Assembly (NCBI GenBank): GCA_020051155.1
Contig: JAGVJK010000028.1
Span: forward strand, 1 to 32,592
Direction of reading: 5' to 3'
From: Gammaproteobacteria bacterium
Lineage (GTDB): Bacteria; Pseudomonadota; Gammaproteobacteria; UBA1113
DNA length: 32,592 nucleotides
The position numbers and the translations under genes are program-made. Under the pieces are notes generated by a model, which was not told the origin of the DNA, made no database searches, and saw nothing but the letters and a program-made list of their open reading frames with translations. This document shows, one piece after another, positions 7,506-15,619 of this stretch (within the stretch, counting starts at the first letter, position 1; each line of letters begins with the position of its first letter).

Positions 7506-8834
7506 TTAAACAGAACCGCTCACCTGTTCTCCTCTTAGGGAGTTGGGTAGCGCTTCAGTAATGCGGACAGGGATAATGCTTCCCACTAAGGATAAATCGC
7601 CGACTAAATTCACCACGCGATTGTTTTCTGTACGTCCAGCAATTAAATCCGCTTGTTTCTTAGCACGGCCGGTGATGAGGACTTGTTGGGTGGTGCCAAT
7701 CATCGCGCGGCTAATAGCGGCATATTGTTGTAGAATTCGATCTTGCAATCGTTGTAATCGTTCTTTTTTGACGGCCATCTCCACACCATCATGTAATTTT
7801 GCAGCGGGGGTGCCAGGACGAGCACTGTAAATAAAACTAAAAGAGTTATCAAAACCAATCTCAGCGACTAAATCCATCGTCGCCATAAAATCTTCTTCCG
7901 TTTCTGAGGGAAAGCCAACGATAAAATCAGAAGAGATCGTAATATCAGGGCGCACCATTTTTAATTGCTGCATTTTTTCGATGTATTCTTCTACTTTGTA
8001 ACCGCGTTTCATCATGGCAAGAATACGATTAGAACCACTCTGCACCGGCAAATGTAATTGATTCGCTAACTTTGGCACATCGCGATAAGCGTCAATCAAT
8101 CGTTGTGAAAAAGCAGTAGGATGTGATGTCGTATATCGAATGCGCTGAATGCCATCGATGGCAGCGATATAATGAATTAAATCGGCTAAGTCAGCAGTGC
8201 CTGCTTCGTGAGTTGTGCCACGATAATCATTTACGTTTTGCCCTAATAAAGTCACTTCAACCACGCCTTGCTCCGCTAATTGTGCAACTTCAAGTAGCAC
8301 ATCATCCAAGGGACGCGAGATTTCTTCACCTCGGGTGTAGGGCACAATGCAATACGTGCAATATTTACTGCATCCTTCCATAATCGATACAAACGCGGTA
8401 GGGCCATCGGCTTTCGGCGCAGGTAAATGATCAAATTTTTCAATTTCTGGGAAACTAACATCAACCACAGCTCTTGTTTGTTTTTGACGCTGCTTAATCA
8501 TCTCGGGTAAGCGATGCAATGTTTGCGGGCCAAAAATTAAATCCACAAAGGGCGCACGAGAGATAATCGCTTTACCTTCTTGACTCGCAACACAACCACC
8601 GACGCCGATAATGAGTGCTGGATTTTCTTCTTTTAATTTTCGGAATTGGCCTAATTCAGAAAATACTTTTTCTTGAGCTCTTTCGCGAACCGAGCAGGTA
8701 TTTAATAAAATGACAGACGCTTCTTCAGGATTTTGAGTGCGTTCCATATTCAAGACACTAACCATTTTATCTGAATCGTAAACATTCATTTGGCAGCCCT
8801 GGGTTAGAACAAATACTTTTTGTTGCGCACTCAT
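7506..8834 (-). CDS. miaB: tRNA-i6A37 methylthiotransferase MiaB
   Basis: MiaB adds a methylthio group to i6A37 of tRNAs reading UNN codons, using S-adenosylmethionine and two iron-sulfur clusters. N-terminal cluster ligands are C14 ([12 protein letters not shown]), C47 (LLNTCSVRE) and C81 (GVGGCVASQ). The radical-SAM triad C155, C159 and C162 lies in [21 protein letters not shown]-terminal TRAM RNA-binding domain ([18 protein letters not shown] and on) ends the protein. The 442-aa length is normal (E. coli 474). suhB precedes it by 13 bp on the same strand, so the two are probably co-transcribed. Confidence 0.97.
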   Translation of the reverse strand: MSAQQKVFVLTQGCQMNVYDSDKMVSVLNMERTQNPEEASVILLNTCSVRERAQEKVFSELGQFRKLKEENPALIIGVGGCVASQEGKAIISRAPFVDLIFGPQTLHRLPEMIKQRQKQTRAVVDVSFPEIEKFDHLPAPKADGPTAFVSIMEGCSKYCTYCIVPYTRGEEISRPLDDVLLEVAQLAEQGVVEVTLLGQNVNDYRGTTHEAGTADLADLIHYIAAIDGIQRIRYTTSHPTAFSQRLIDAYRDVPKLANQLHLPVQSGSNRILAMMKRGYKVEEYIEKMQQLKMVRPDITISSDFIVGFPSETEEDFMATMDLVAEIGFDNSFSFIYSARPGTPAAKLHDGVEMAVKKERLQRLQDRILQQYAAISRAMIGTTQQVLITGRAKKQADLIAGRTENNRVVNLVGDLSLVGSIIPVRITEALPNSLRGEQVSGSV

Positions 8835-8847
8835 TAGAAGATCCCGC

Positions 8848-9621
8848 TTAGTTTAAAACTTGTAAAAGTTGTTTAAATATTTTTGGATTACCCGCAACGA
8901 TGTCACCGCTTTCTAAGTGATTTTCACCGCCTTGTAAATCGCTGACTAAACCGCCGGCTTCTCGAACTAAGAGAACACCCGCAGCAATATCCCATATTTT
9001 CAGAGACATTTCCCAGTAAGCATCGATACGACCCGCTGCGACATAAGCTAAATCAAGGGAAGCAGCGCCGGCTCGACGCAAATCATTGACCTTCGAAAAT
9101 ACCTGTTGAAATCCTTCCAGGTAAGCTGGTCGAAGAGTCGGTTCATGAAAAGGAAAACCAGTGCCCACCAAGGCAAGCTCCAGAGCGCCTTGTGAACTCA
9201 CGCGAATGCGACGATTGTTAAGCTGTGCACCTTGGCCACGACTGGCGGTAAATAATTCTTGTCGCATAGGATCGTAAATGACACCATGCTCAATACGACG
9301 CCCCTGACGCAACGCGATGGATACGGCATAATGCGGTAAACCATGGACGAAATTGGATGTACCGTCTAAGGGGTCAATGATCCATTGAAATTCTTCATCG
9401 CGGTCGATGGCACCAGATTCTTCACCAAGGATACTGTGGGTTGGATAGGCTTGCTGAATAACCTCAATAATCGTGCTTTCAGCAGTTTTATCAACATTGG
9501 TGACATAATCGCCTGGGTTTTTGAACTCTGTGGTGACTCGTTTTAAGTCTTCTGAAGCGCGGGCAATGTAATCGCCGGCCTTACGTGCTGCACTGATAGC
9601 AATATTAAGAAAGGGATGCAT
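8848..9621 (-). CDS. suhB: Inositol-1-monophosphatase family protein SuhB
   Basis: SuhB is a Mg-dependent inositol monophosphatase that in E. coli also acts with Nus factors in rRNA antitermination. Metal-binding motifs are complete: GEES at 66-69 and [12 protein letters not shown] at 80-91 (D83, D86), with the C-terminal [16 protein letters not shown] near 207-222. Length is 257 aa (E. coli 267). AGGA lies about 9 nt upstream of ATG 9621. It is the first gene of the minus-strand block, divergent from trmJ across 156 bp. In E. coli suhB and trmJ are also divergent neighbours. Whether it has the transcription role here cannot be read from the sequence. Confidence 0.94.
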   Translation of the reverse strand: MHPFLNIAISAARKAGDYIARASEDLKRVTTEFKNPGDYVTNVDKTAESTIIEVIQQAYPTHSILGEESGAIDRDEEFQWIIDPLDGTSNFVHGLPHYAVSIALRQGRRIEHGVIYDPMRQELFTASRGQGAQLNNRRIRVSSQGALELALVGTGFPFHEPTLRPAYLEGFQQVFSKVNDLRRAGAASLDLAYVAAGRIDAYWEMSLKIWDIAAGVLLVREAGGLVSDLQGGENHLESGDIVAGNPKIFKQLLQVLN

Positions 9622-9710
9622 GCTAAAGAATCCTACTATGACAAAGGGGCTTCATAATAATGGGTGGCGTGCCGATTATCAATAGCCAGTTGGATAAAAA
9701 GGATTACTTT

Positions 9711-9739
9711 TTGCACAAGCTGGGTAATACAGATATAAT
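9711..9739 (+). promoter_or_regulatory. Strong sigma-70 promoter for trmJ
   Basis: TTGCAC (9711-9716), a 17-bp spacer and a perfect TATAAT (9734-9739) precede trmJ. The predicted start of transcription is near 9746, giving a leader of about 32 nt. This is one of the two best consensus promoters in the window. Confidence 0.8.
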
Positions 9740-9777
9740 GTGCGCCCGATTGTAGGATGAAATAGTGGACTAATGTT

Positions 9778-10509
9778 ATGCCAAACCCCTTGAATGTGAT
9801 TGAGATTATCCTGGTGGAGCCCTCCCATCCCGGCAATATTGGTGCTGTGGCAAGGGCAATGAAAAATATGGGATTTCAGCGGTTGACCTTGGTAAAACCC
9901 AAATATTTTCCACACCCTGATGCGGATGCTCGAGCAGCAGGTGCCGATGATGTGCTGCAGCAAGCTAGAGTGGTTGAAACCGTAGAAGAAGCCTTGAAGA
10001 CAGCAGAGTTGGTGGTTGGAACGAGCGCTCGCGTGCGAAGTCTTGCTTGGCCAACAAAAACAGTACGGCATTGGGTAGACTCTCTTACCAACATTCCTTT
10101 ACCAAGGTCCATCGCGGTGGTGTTTGGTGCAGAACGAATGGGGCTGACCAATGAGCAATTGCAAAAATGCCATTGTCATATTCAAATCCCCGCGGATCCT
10201 GAATTTAACTCTTTAAATTTAGCCAGTGCTGTGCAACTGGTTTGTTATGAGTTACGGCAAGGTTTGTTGAATGTGTCGCTGGAATCAATAGATGCTTCCT
10301 CAATCAAAGCAAATAACGGAGAGTTAGAAGGCTTGTTTCAACATTTAGAGCAGATATTGTATGACATTGAATTTATCAATCCGAAACAACCCAAACAATT
10401 AATGCCACGTTTACGACGCTTATTTTTACGCGCAGAGCCTGATAAACAAGAGGTCAATATTTTGCGTGGGATTTTAACAGCGATTGAAAAGTTAGTATTA
10501 ACACGTTGA
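9778..10509 (+). CDS. trmJ: tRNA (cytidine/uridine-2'-O-)-methyltransferase TrmJ
   Basis: TrmJ is a SPOUT-fold enzyme that 2'-O-methylates nucleotide 32 of several tRNAs. Family motifs are IILVEPSHPGNIGAVARAM near the N-terminus, GTSARVRSLAWP, VVFGAERMGLTNEQL and the knot segment NSLNLASAVQLVCYEL. The C-terminal ~70 residues are the helical extension usual in this family. Length is 243 aa (E. coli 246). The ribosome-binding site is weak (GTGGACTAATGTT before the ATG), but the start fits the family alignment and the promoter 32 nt upstream. It is divergent from suhB. Confidence 0.95.
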   Translation: MPNPLNVIEIILVEPSHPGNIGAVARAMKNMGFQRLTLVKPKYFPHPDADARAAGADDVLQQARVVETVEEALKTAELVVGTSARVRSLAWPTKTVRHWVDSLTNIPLPRSIAVVFGAERMGLTNEQLQKCHCHIQIPADPEFNSLNLASAVQLVCYELRQGLLNVSLESIDASSIKANNGELEGLFQHLEQILYDIEFINPKQPKQLMPRLRRLFLRAEPDKQEVNILRGILTAIEKLVLTR

Positions 10510-10558
10510 TTATTATATTTTGGTCTATGCTTACTGAGTTGTTAGGCGAGAGGTACTA

Positions 10559-11548
10559 ATGGATAAACGCATAATAGGTTCCAACAATTTACAAATGTCC
10601 AAAATTGGCCTTGGTTGCATGGGCCTATCTGAGTGCTACGGAAAAACAAATGATGCTGAATCCATCAAAACCATTCATAAGGCCTTCGATCTAGGCGTTA
10701 ATCATTTTGATACGGCTGATTACTACGGAGCGGGGCATAATGAGCAATTATTAGGTAAAGCAGTTGCAGAGTTTCGACATAAAATAATTCTTGCTAGTAA
10801 AGTTGGATTGATAAGAGATAAGCAACATGGTGAATATCGTGGTGTTGATGGCTCACCGCAGCATCTTAAAAAAGCCTGCGAAGCTAGTTTGAAGCGATTA
10901 AAAACTGATTATTTAGATTTGCTTTATTTACATCGAGTCGATCTTGATACACCGATCGAAGTGAGCATGGCCGCATTATCTGATTTGGTGAAAGAAGGGA
11001 AAATTTTAAATATTGGGTTATCAGAAGTTTGTGCGGAAACTATTGCTAGAGCGAACCAAGTTCATCAGTTAACAGCGATACAATCTGAATATTCACTGTG
11101 GTGTAGAGAGCCTGAGGAAAAAGTGATTCCCTTGTGTCGCGCACTGAAGATAGGTTTCGTTGCTCATGGTCCCTTGGGCAAAGGATTTTTGACGGGAACC
11201 ATTCAATCCGTTCATTCTCTTTCAGAGGATGATTTGCGTAGGAGCTTGCCAAGATTTCAAGATGAAAATATTACTCACAATTTAACGATCATTTCTGTCT
11301 TGCAAGAGATGGCCCAAAGCAAAGGTTGTACGCTTCCGCAACTTGCCTTAGCCTGGGTCTTGGCACAGGGAGATGACATCGTTGCTATTTCTGGTACTAA
11401 GACAGTTTCACACTTAGAGGAAAATCTCAAGGCAGCGAATGTCCAATTATCCAAGAAAGAGTTGGAAGAAATAACTCATAGAATTCCAAAAAACTTCCCT
11501 CAGGGAGATTTGCTCCCTGAGTCTCTGGCTAAACTGTCAAATCGTTAA
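10559..11548 (+). CDS. Aldo/keto reductase
   Basis: This is an NADPH-dependent (beta/alpha)8 oxidoreductase of the aldo/keto reductase superfamily. The catalytic tetrad is visible: D51 and Y56 in FDTADYYG, K81 in ILASKVG and H125 in LYLHRVD. IGLGCMGLSECYG at the N-terminus, IQSEYSLWCREPE and the C-terminal cofactor-binding run VAISGTKTVSHLEENLKA resemble the AKR13/YakC-like group. Length of 329 aa is typical. AGAGG lies 5 nt before the ATG. It stands 49 bp behind trmJ, possibly in the same transcript, and converges on nadA with one base between the stop codons. The substrate cannot be deduced. Confidence 0.9.
   Translation: MDKRIIGSNNLQMSKIGLGCMGLSECYGKTNDAESIKTIHKAFDLGVNHFDTADYYGAGHNEQLLGKAVAEFRHKIILASKVGLIRDKQHGEYRGVDGSPQHLKKACEASLKRLKTDYLDLLYLHRVDLDTPIEVSMAALSDLVKEGKILNIGLSEVCAETIARANQVHQLTAIQSEYSLWCREPEEKVIPLCRALKIGFVAHGPLGKGFLTGTIQSVHSLSEDDLRRSLPRFQDENITHNLTIISVLQEMAQSKGCTLPQLALAWVLAQGDDIVAISGTKTVSHLEENLKAANVQLSKKELEEITHRIPKNFPQGDLLPESLAKLSNR
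11488..11521 (-). terminator. Intrinsic terminator of the nad operon inside the reductase 3' end
   Basis: CTCAGGGAG-5 nt-CTCCCTGAG is a perfect 9-bp stem at 11499-11521. Read on the minus strand it is followed after 5 nt by six Ts (11493-11488). It lies about 30 bp past the nadA stop but inside the coding end of the convergent reductase gene. The gap between stem and T-tract lowers its strength. Confidence 0.5.
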
Positions 11549-11549
11549 T

Positions 11550-12881
11550 TTATTGCTGCGTAATTCGAATCATTTGCTCTAAGGCTTTTTTCGCTTCGCT
11601 CACAATCCATTGTTGTCCCTGCGCTTCTAAGCGTTCGCGAGTGCCGAAGAATTCATCGACAACGTCACCAGGTTTTACGAGATTAAACGCAGGAACTTTT
11701 CCTTGGCGCAACAAATCTAATACAGCCACTAAATGAGGTGGATCGTTACGTGACATGGTCGCACAACCGCAACCACTTTTTTTGAAAGGGCTTTGTGGAA
11801 TGTCGCTAAGATTCACCACTTCGATGTGATTTTTTTGGCAAATTTCTCGCAGGTTTTTCACCATATGATTTTCAGTGCCAATGGCATATTTGCCCACTTT
11901 GCTGCGATCGTTAGTGACTTCATCCCATAAGTAAGCAGTAGAACCATAACCGTCAGCGATGCTGACTACATCATTGCGACATTCGGGATGCACTAAGACG
12001 CGATAATTTTGCGCTTGCCAGTAACGAACCATTTCCGGCTCATAATAGCTATGTACACCACACTCACTGCCAAATAAAATTAGCTGTGCATCATCAAATT
12101 GTTTTAAGGTCGCAGCATCTTGTTCAGCCAGTTGATACTGAGCTCCGGCTGTGCCTGCTGGCCAATAAGCAATTTTATTTTTGGGAATGCCAACCCAGGA
12201 TGCGACATTTTCTCCCATGTGTCGATCGGGAATAAAAAGAATTTTTTTATTTTTCGTCATGGCCCATTCAAAAATCTTTTTCACATTGGAGCTGGTGCAC
12301 ACCGAACCGCCTTGAGCACCAGTCATGGCTTTAATCCGGCCTGAGGTATTCATATAACAAATCGGCATTAAATTGTTTTCGCCATAACGCGCATTAAGTT
12401 GTTCAAAGGCGGGTTTGACCATGTAATCCTTGGCGAGCATCTCCATGGTGCAACCGGATTTGGGATTGGTAATATAGACTTGTTGATCATCATGAGCCAA
12501 GATGCTGATGGACTCCGCCATAAAATGCACGGCCGATTCTACAATAATTTTTTTCTCAGGATGTTCTACGGCCATCAATGCTAATTGATAGGAGTCACCG
12601 ATGGTGCCGCCAAAATATTTGATGATTTTAACAATTTCGCCACCCATATAATAATGAGCAAGCAACAACAAACTATCACCAAAATGATCTTTGGCTTTCT
12701 CCATGTAGGGTTGCATCCAAGCAAGTGTCGTAATGATGTCACGATCAGCTAGAGCTTGATATTCTTCAGCATAGGGCAAAAACTCTTGCTGATACCAATC
12801 GAGCGGATAATCATCCTGGCACACCTGCATATTAGGGTGCTGTATGTTTTTTGTTGTTGGGGGGGTAAATATAGTCGTCAT
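11550..12881 (-). CDS. nadA: Quinolinate synthase NadA (long form)
   Basis: NadA condenses iminoaspartate with dihydroxyacetone phosphate to quinolinate, using a [4Fe-4S] cluster. AHYYMGGEIV, GTIGDSYQLA, YMNTSGRIKA, CTSSNVKKI, FIPDRHMGEN, VHPECRNDVV, GTENHMV and KSGCGCATMSRND are family motifs. Candidate cluster ligands are C144 (KSGCTMEM), C301 (HPEC) and C371 or C373. At 443 aa it is about 95 residues longer than E. coli NadA (347), with an extra N-terminal ~60 residues and longer internal and C-terminal parts. It is the last gene of nadC-nadB-nadA; only one base separates it from nadB, implying coupled translation. A terminator candidate lies 30 bp downstream. Confidence 0.93.
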   Translation of the reverse strand: MTTIFTPPTTKNIQHPNMQVCQDDYPLDWYQQEFLPYAEEYQALADRDIITTLAWMQPYMEKAKDHFGDSLLLLAHYYMGGEIVKIIKYFGGTIGDSYQLALMAVEHPEKKIIVESAVHFMAESISILAHDDQQVYITNPKSGCTMEMLAKDYMVKPAFEQLNARYGENNLMPICYMNTSGRIKAMTGAQGGSVCTSSNVKKIFEWAMTKNKKILFIPDRHMGENVASWVGIPKNKIAYWPAGTAGAQYQLAEQDAATLKQFDDAQLILFGSECGVHSYYEPEMVRYWQAQNYRVLVHPECRNDVVSIADGYGSTAYLWDEVTNDRSKVGKYAIGTENHMVKNLREICQKNHIEVVNLSDIPQSPFKKSGCGCATMSRNDPPHLVAVLDLLRQGKVPAFNLVKPGDVVDEFFGTRERLEAQGQQWIVSEAKKALEQMIRITQQ

Positions 12882-12882
12882 C

Positions 12883-14523
12883 TCATTCAGTCCTGCTCAC
12901 ATCATTAACCTTCAAAACAGACTCCATGGCATGGGAAGACTTTTCCGTATAATCTTCTCGGTAATGTCCGCCACGACTCTCACGACGATTCAAAGCGGAT
13001 CGAACAATTAATTCAGCTATTAAAATTATATTCCTTAATTCAATTAAATCACGAGTTATGGCATATTTCCAGTAATATTCCTCAATCATGTCTCTACGAG
13101 CCAAAACTAGCTTTAATTGGTCACGTAAACCAGCATCTGTGCGAATAATTCCGGCGTAAGAGCTCATTTCACCCCGTAAGCCACGCCAGTGAACATTGAT
13201 TTGGCTGGCACGGCGTAAGTCTAAGACGCTGGTGGAATCCCAATCTTCGATGGCTTGATGGAGATGCAAAGGAGTATCAATCGCATGACAACTGGCACGC
13301 GCTGCGTGTCGCCCCATTACCGAGCCTTCTAAGAGCGAATTACTTGCTAAACGATTGGCGCCGTGCAAACCAGTAAAGGCCGTTTCACCAACAGCAAATA
13401 AGCGACCCAAGTCAGTGCGACCTTCTACATCACTGATGACACCACCACCCATGTAATGGGCAGCGGGTACCACAGGAATTAAATCTTGGCTTAAATCAAA
13501 ACCGGCATTGAGCAAGGTTTCATAAATCTTTGGAAATCGGCGTTGCAAAAATGCTTTATCTTTATGACGAATGTCTAAGTACACATAGTCATCGTTGCTT
13601 TGCTCAATTTCAGAAAAAATGGCCCGTGCCACCACATCACGAGTAGCCAGCTCCATGGCTTCTGGTGCATAGCGCTGCATAAAGCGCTCACCGGTTTTAG
13701 GACGTCGCAAATAAGCTCCTTCACCACGCAGCGCTTCAGAAATTAAAAAGTTATTAATTTTTGGATGATAAAACAACGTGGGATGAAATTGATAAAATTC
13801 TAAACCACCCACGCGCGCGCCTGCCCTATAAGCCATGGCGACACCATCACCGGTGGCAACACTAGGATTGGTGGTATAGCGATAAACTTTACCAGCACCG
13901 CCGGTGGCTAAGACCACAACTCGTGCCATGACGGTGTGAATAATTCCTGCCAACTCATCTAATACGTAAGCGCCAATCACTTCTGGAAAACAAGCTGGTT
14001 GATGCGGTGCAATTTGCGTAATAAGATTTACTGCCGTATGTTTTTCAAAAACGGTAATGCGAGGACATTCTTTGATGCGTGCCACCAGTGCTTGCACAAT
14101 GGCGGTACCGGTTTGATCGCCGACGTGATAAATACGACGATTTGAGTGTCCACCTTCTTGGCCAAGAGCGAGGGCGTCGGTTTCATCATGATCAAAGTGA
14201 ACGCCTTGTTTCATTAAATAGGCAACACTTTCTTGCCCCTCTTGTAAGAGGGTTGCGACAGCATCCTCATTACATAAACCATCGCCAGCAGATAGTGTAT
14301 CGGCAATGTGTGAAGATACATCGTCTGCGGTGGCAGCCGCAATTCCACCTTGCGCGTAAAAAGTATTAGAGTCATAGAGACTTTCTTTGCTTAAGATAGC
14401 GATACTTGCTAAGGGTCGTTGCTCAACGAGTTCCAAGGCATAGCATAAGCCAGCAATGCCACTGCCAATTACTAGGGCATCAAAGGCGTATCGTTGTCCG
14501 CGCTGAGAAATTGTATATTCCAT
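12883..14523 (-). CDS. nadB: L-aspartate oxidase NadB
   Basis: NadB oxidises L-aspartate to iminoaspartate with FAD, the first step of bacterial NAD synthesis. The dinucleotide-binding GSGIAG lies at 20-25 after ALVI, followed by the typical FYAQGGIAAA and LSAGDGLC. The substrate-site region FHPTLFYHP and ALRGEGAYLR, and GETAFTGLHGANRLASNSLLEG for FAD, are all present. A C-terminal helical domain of the fumarate reductase/succinate dehydrogenase flavoprotein type completes 546 aa (E. coli 540). One base separates it from both nadC and nadA, so the three genes form a tight operon delivering iminoaspartate straight to NadA. Confidence 0.96.
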   Translation of the reverse strand: MEYTISQRGQRYAFDALVIGSGIAGLCYALELVEQRPLASIAILSKESLYDSNTFYAQGGIAAATADDVSSHIADTLSAGDGLCNEDAVATLLQEGQESVAYLMKQGVHFDHDETDALALGQEGGHSNRRIYHVGDQTGTAIVQALVARIKECPRITVFEKHTAVNLITQIAPHQPACFPEVIGAYVLDELAGIIHTVMARVVVLATGGAGKVYRYTTNPSVATGDGVAMAYRAGARVGGLEFYQFHPTLFYHPKINNFLISEALRGEGAYLRRPKTGERFMQRYAPEAMELATRDVVARAIFSEIEQSNDDYVYLDIRHKDKAFLQRRFPKIYETLLNAGFDLSQDLIPVVPAAHYMGGGVISDVEGRTDLGRLFAVGETAFTGLHGANRLASNSLLEGSVMGRHAARASCHAIDTPLHLHQAIEDWDSTSVLDLRRASQINVHWRGLRGEMSSYAGIIRTDAGLRDQLKLVLARRDMIEEYYWKYAITRDLIELRNIILIAELIVRSALNRRESRGGHYREDYTEKSSHAMESVLKVNDVSRTE

Positions 14524-14524
14524 C

Positions 14525-15418
14525 TTATTCCCCGGATTTCATAGATAAATCAACGCTTCCTGCGGAATGAGTAATTTTGCCAACGGAGATAAAATCAACG
14601 CCGGTTTTTGCAACGTCGCTGATATTCTCTAAATCGATATTGCCAGAAGCTTCGGTGGGCAAACGATCTTTACAACGCTCCGCGCACAGCGTCATTAATT
14701 CAGGAGACATATTATCAAGTAACACTCGCGACACTTTGTGAGCCGCGTGTTCGAGAATGATAGACAATTCCTCAGGCGTTTGGATTTCTACGATGACGGG
14801 ACAACGCTGCAAAATATCATCGGGCAGTTTGGCCAAAGCAGCGGTCATACCACCGAGAAAATCGCTGTGAGTATCCTTCACCATCACCGCATCATACAAG
14901 CCCATGCGATGATTGGCACCACCACCGCATTGCACCGCATATTTTTCTAAATGACGAAATCCCGGAGTGGTTTTGCGTGTATCTAAAATCTGAGCTTGGG
15001 TATGGCGAATCTTAGCAACATAGTGAAAGGTCAATGTTGAAATGGCGCATAAGTGTTGTAAAAAATTAAGAATGATACGTTCTAGCATGAGTAAGCCAGC
15101 GGCAGGTCCAGCTAATGTATACAACGTAGTTTGCGGCAAAATGAGAGTCCCATCAGGCTGAGCAGACTCAATGTGACAGGCTGGCGCAAAACGTTGTAAG
15201 AGTGCCTCCACCACGGGCAAGCCGCAGGAAATGATAGGATCTGGATGCTTGGAAAGGATTCGCGCTTTCATGATAGGCGCTGAGTCTGTTAGTAATAAAG
15301 ACGTCGTAATGTCTAAAGCAGGTGAACCCAAGTCTTCTAAAAACGCTAAATTCAGCAATTCCGTGTCCACGGCAGTGGGCTTAAAGGATAAATGTCCGAA
15401 TTCTTTATCTTGGCTCAT
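14525..15418 (-). CDS. nadC: Nicotinate-nucleotide pyrophosphorylase (carboxylating) NadC
   Basis: NadC converts quinolinate and PRPP to nicotinate mononucleotide with loss of CO2. EDLGSPALDITT near the N-terminus, ILDTRKTTPGFRHLEKYAV, CGGGANHRMGLYDAVMVKDTH, VLLDNMSPE and SGNIDLENISDVAKTGVDFISVGKITHS are the conserved active-site segments, including the RKT and HR residues that bind quinolinate. Length of 297 aa equals E. coli NadC. It is the promoter-proximal gene of the nadCBA operon. The ribosome-binding site before ATG 15418 is weak, and I could not find a convincing promoter or a known NAD-responsive operator in the 200 bp upstream. Confidence 0.97.
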   Translation of the reverse strand: MSQDKEFGHLSFKPTAVDTELLNLAFLEDLGSPALDITTSLLLTDSAPIMKARILSKHPDPIISCGLPVVEALLQRFAPACHIESAQPDGTLILPQTTLYTLAGPAAGLLMLERIILNFLQHLCAISTLTFHYVAKIRHTQAQILDTRKTTPGFRHLEKYAVQCGGGANHRMGLYDAVMVKDTHSDFLGGMTAALAKLPDDILQRCPVIVEIQTPEELSIILEHAAHKVSRVLLDNMSPELMTLCAERCKDRLPTEASGNIDLENISDVAKTGVDFISVGKITHSAGSVDLSMKSGE

Positions 15419-15619
15419 GGTCTGTATTTAACCTATATCAAAAAAGAATGGGGGAGATCATATACTAAGTCAGGTCATTTAGGAATCATGCAATAATCTG
15501 AATAATATAAGTCTGGCATATTTTTTAAATCAGCGAGGTCAGTAAATTATAGGGGTTTTATTTTTTACAGCCACAGGTATATTTCCTTTAATTATTTGTT
15601 AATAATAAGGAGCATAATT

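Noticed and set aside
15588..15603. TTAAT-N6-TTAAT, a perfect PmrA-like repeat before the coiled-coil gene
   Set aside because: A -10 at the proper distance would overlap the Shine-Dalgarno region and start transcription after the ATG at 15620. In this A/T-rich stretch it may be chance.
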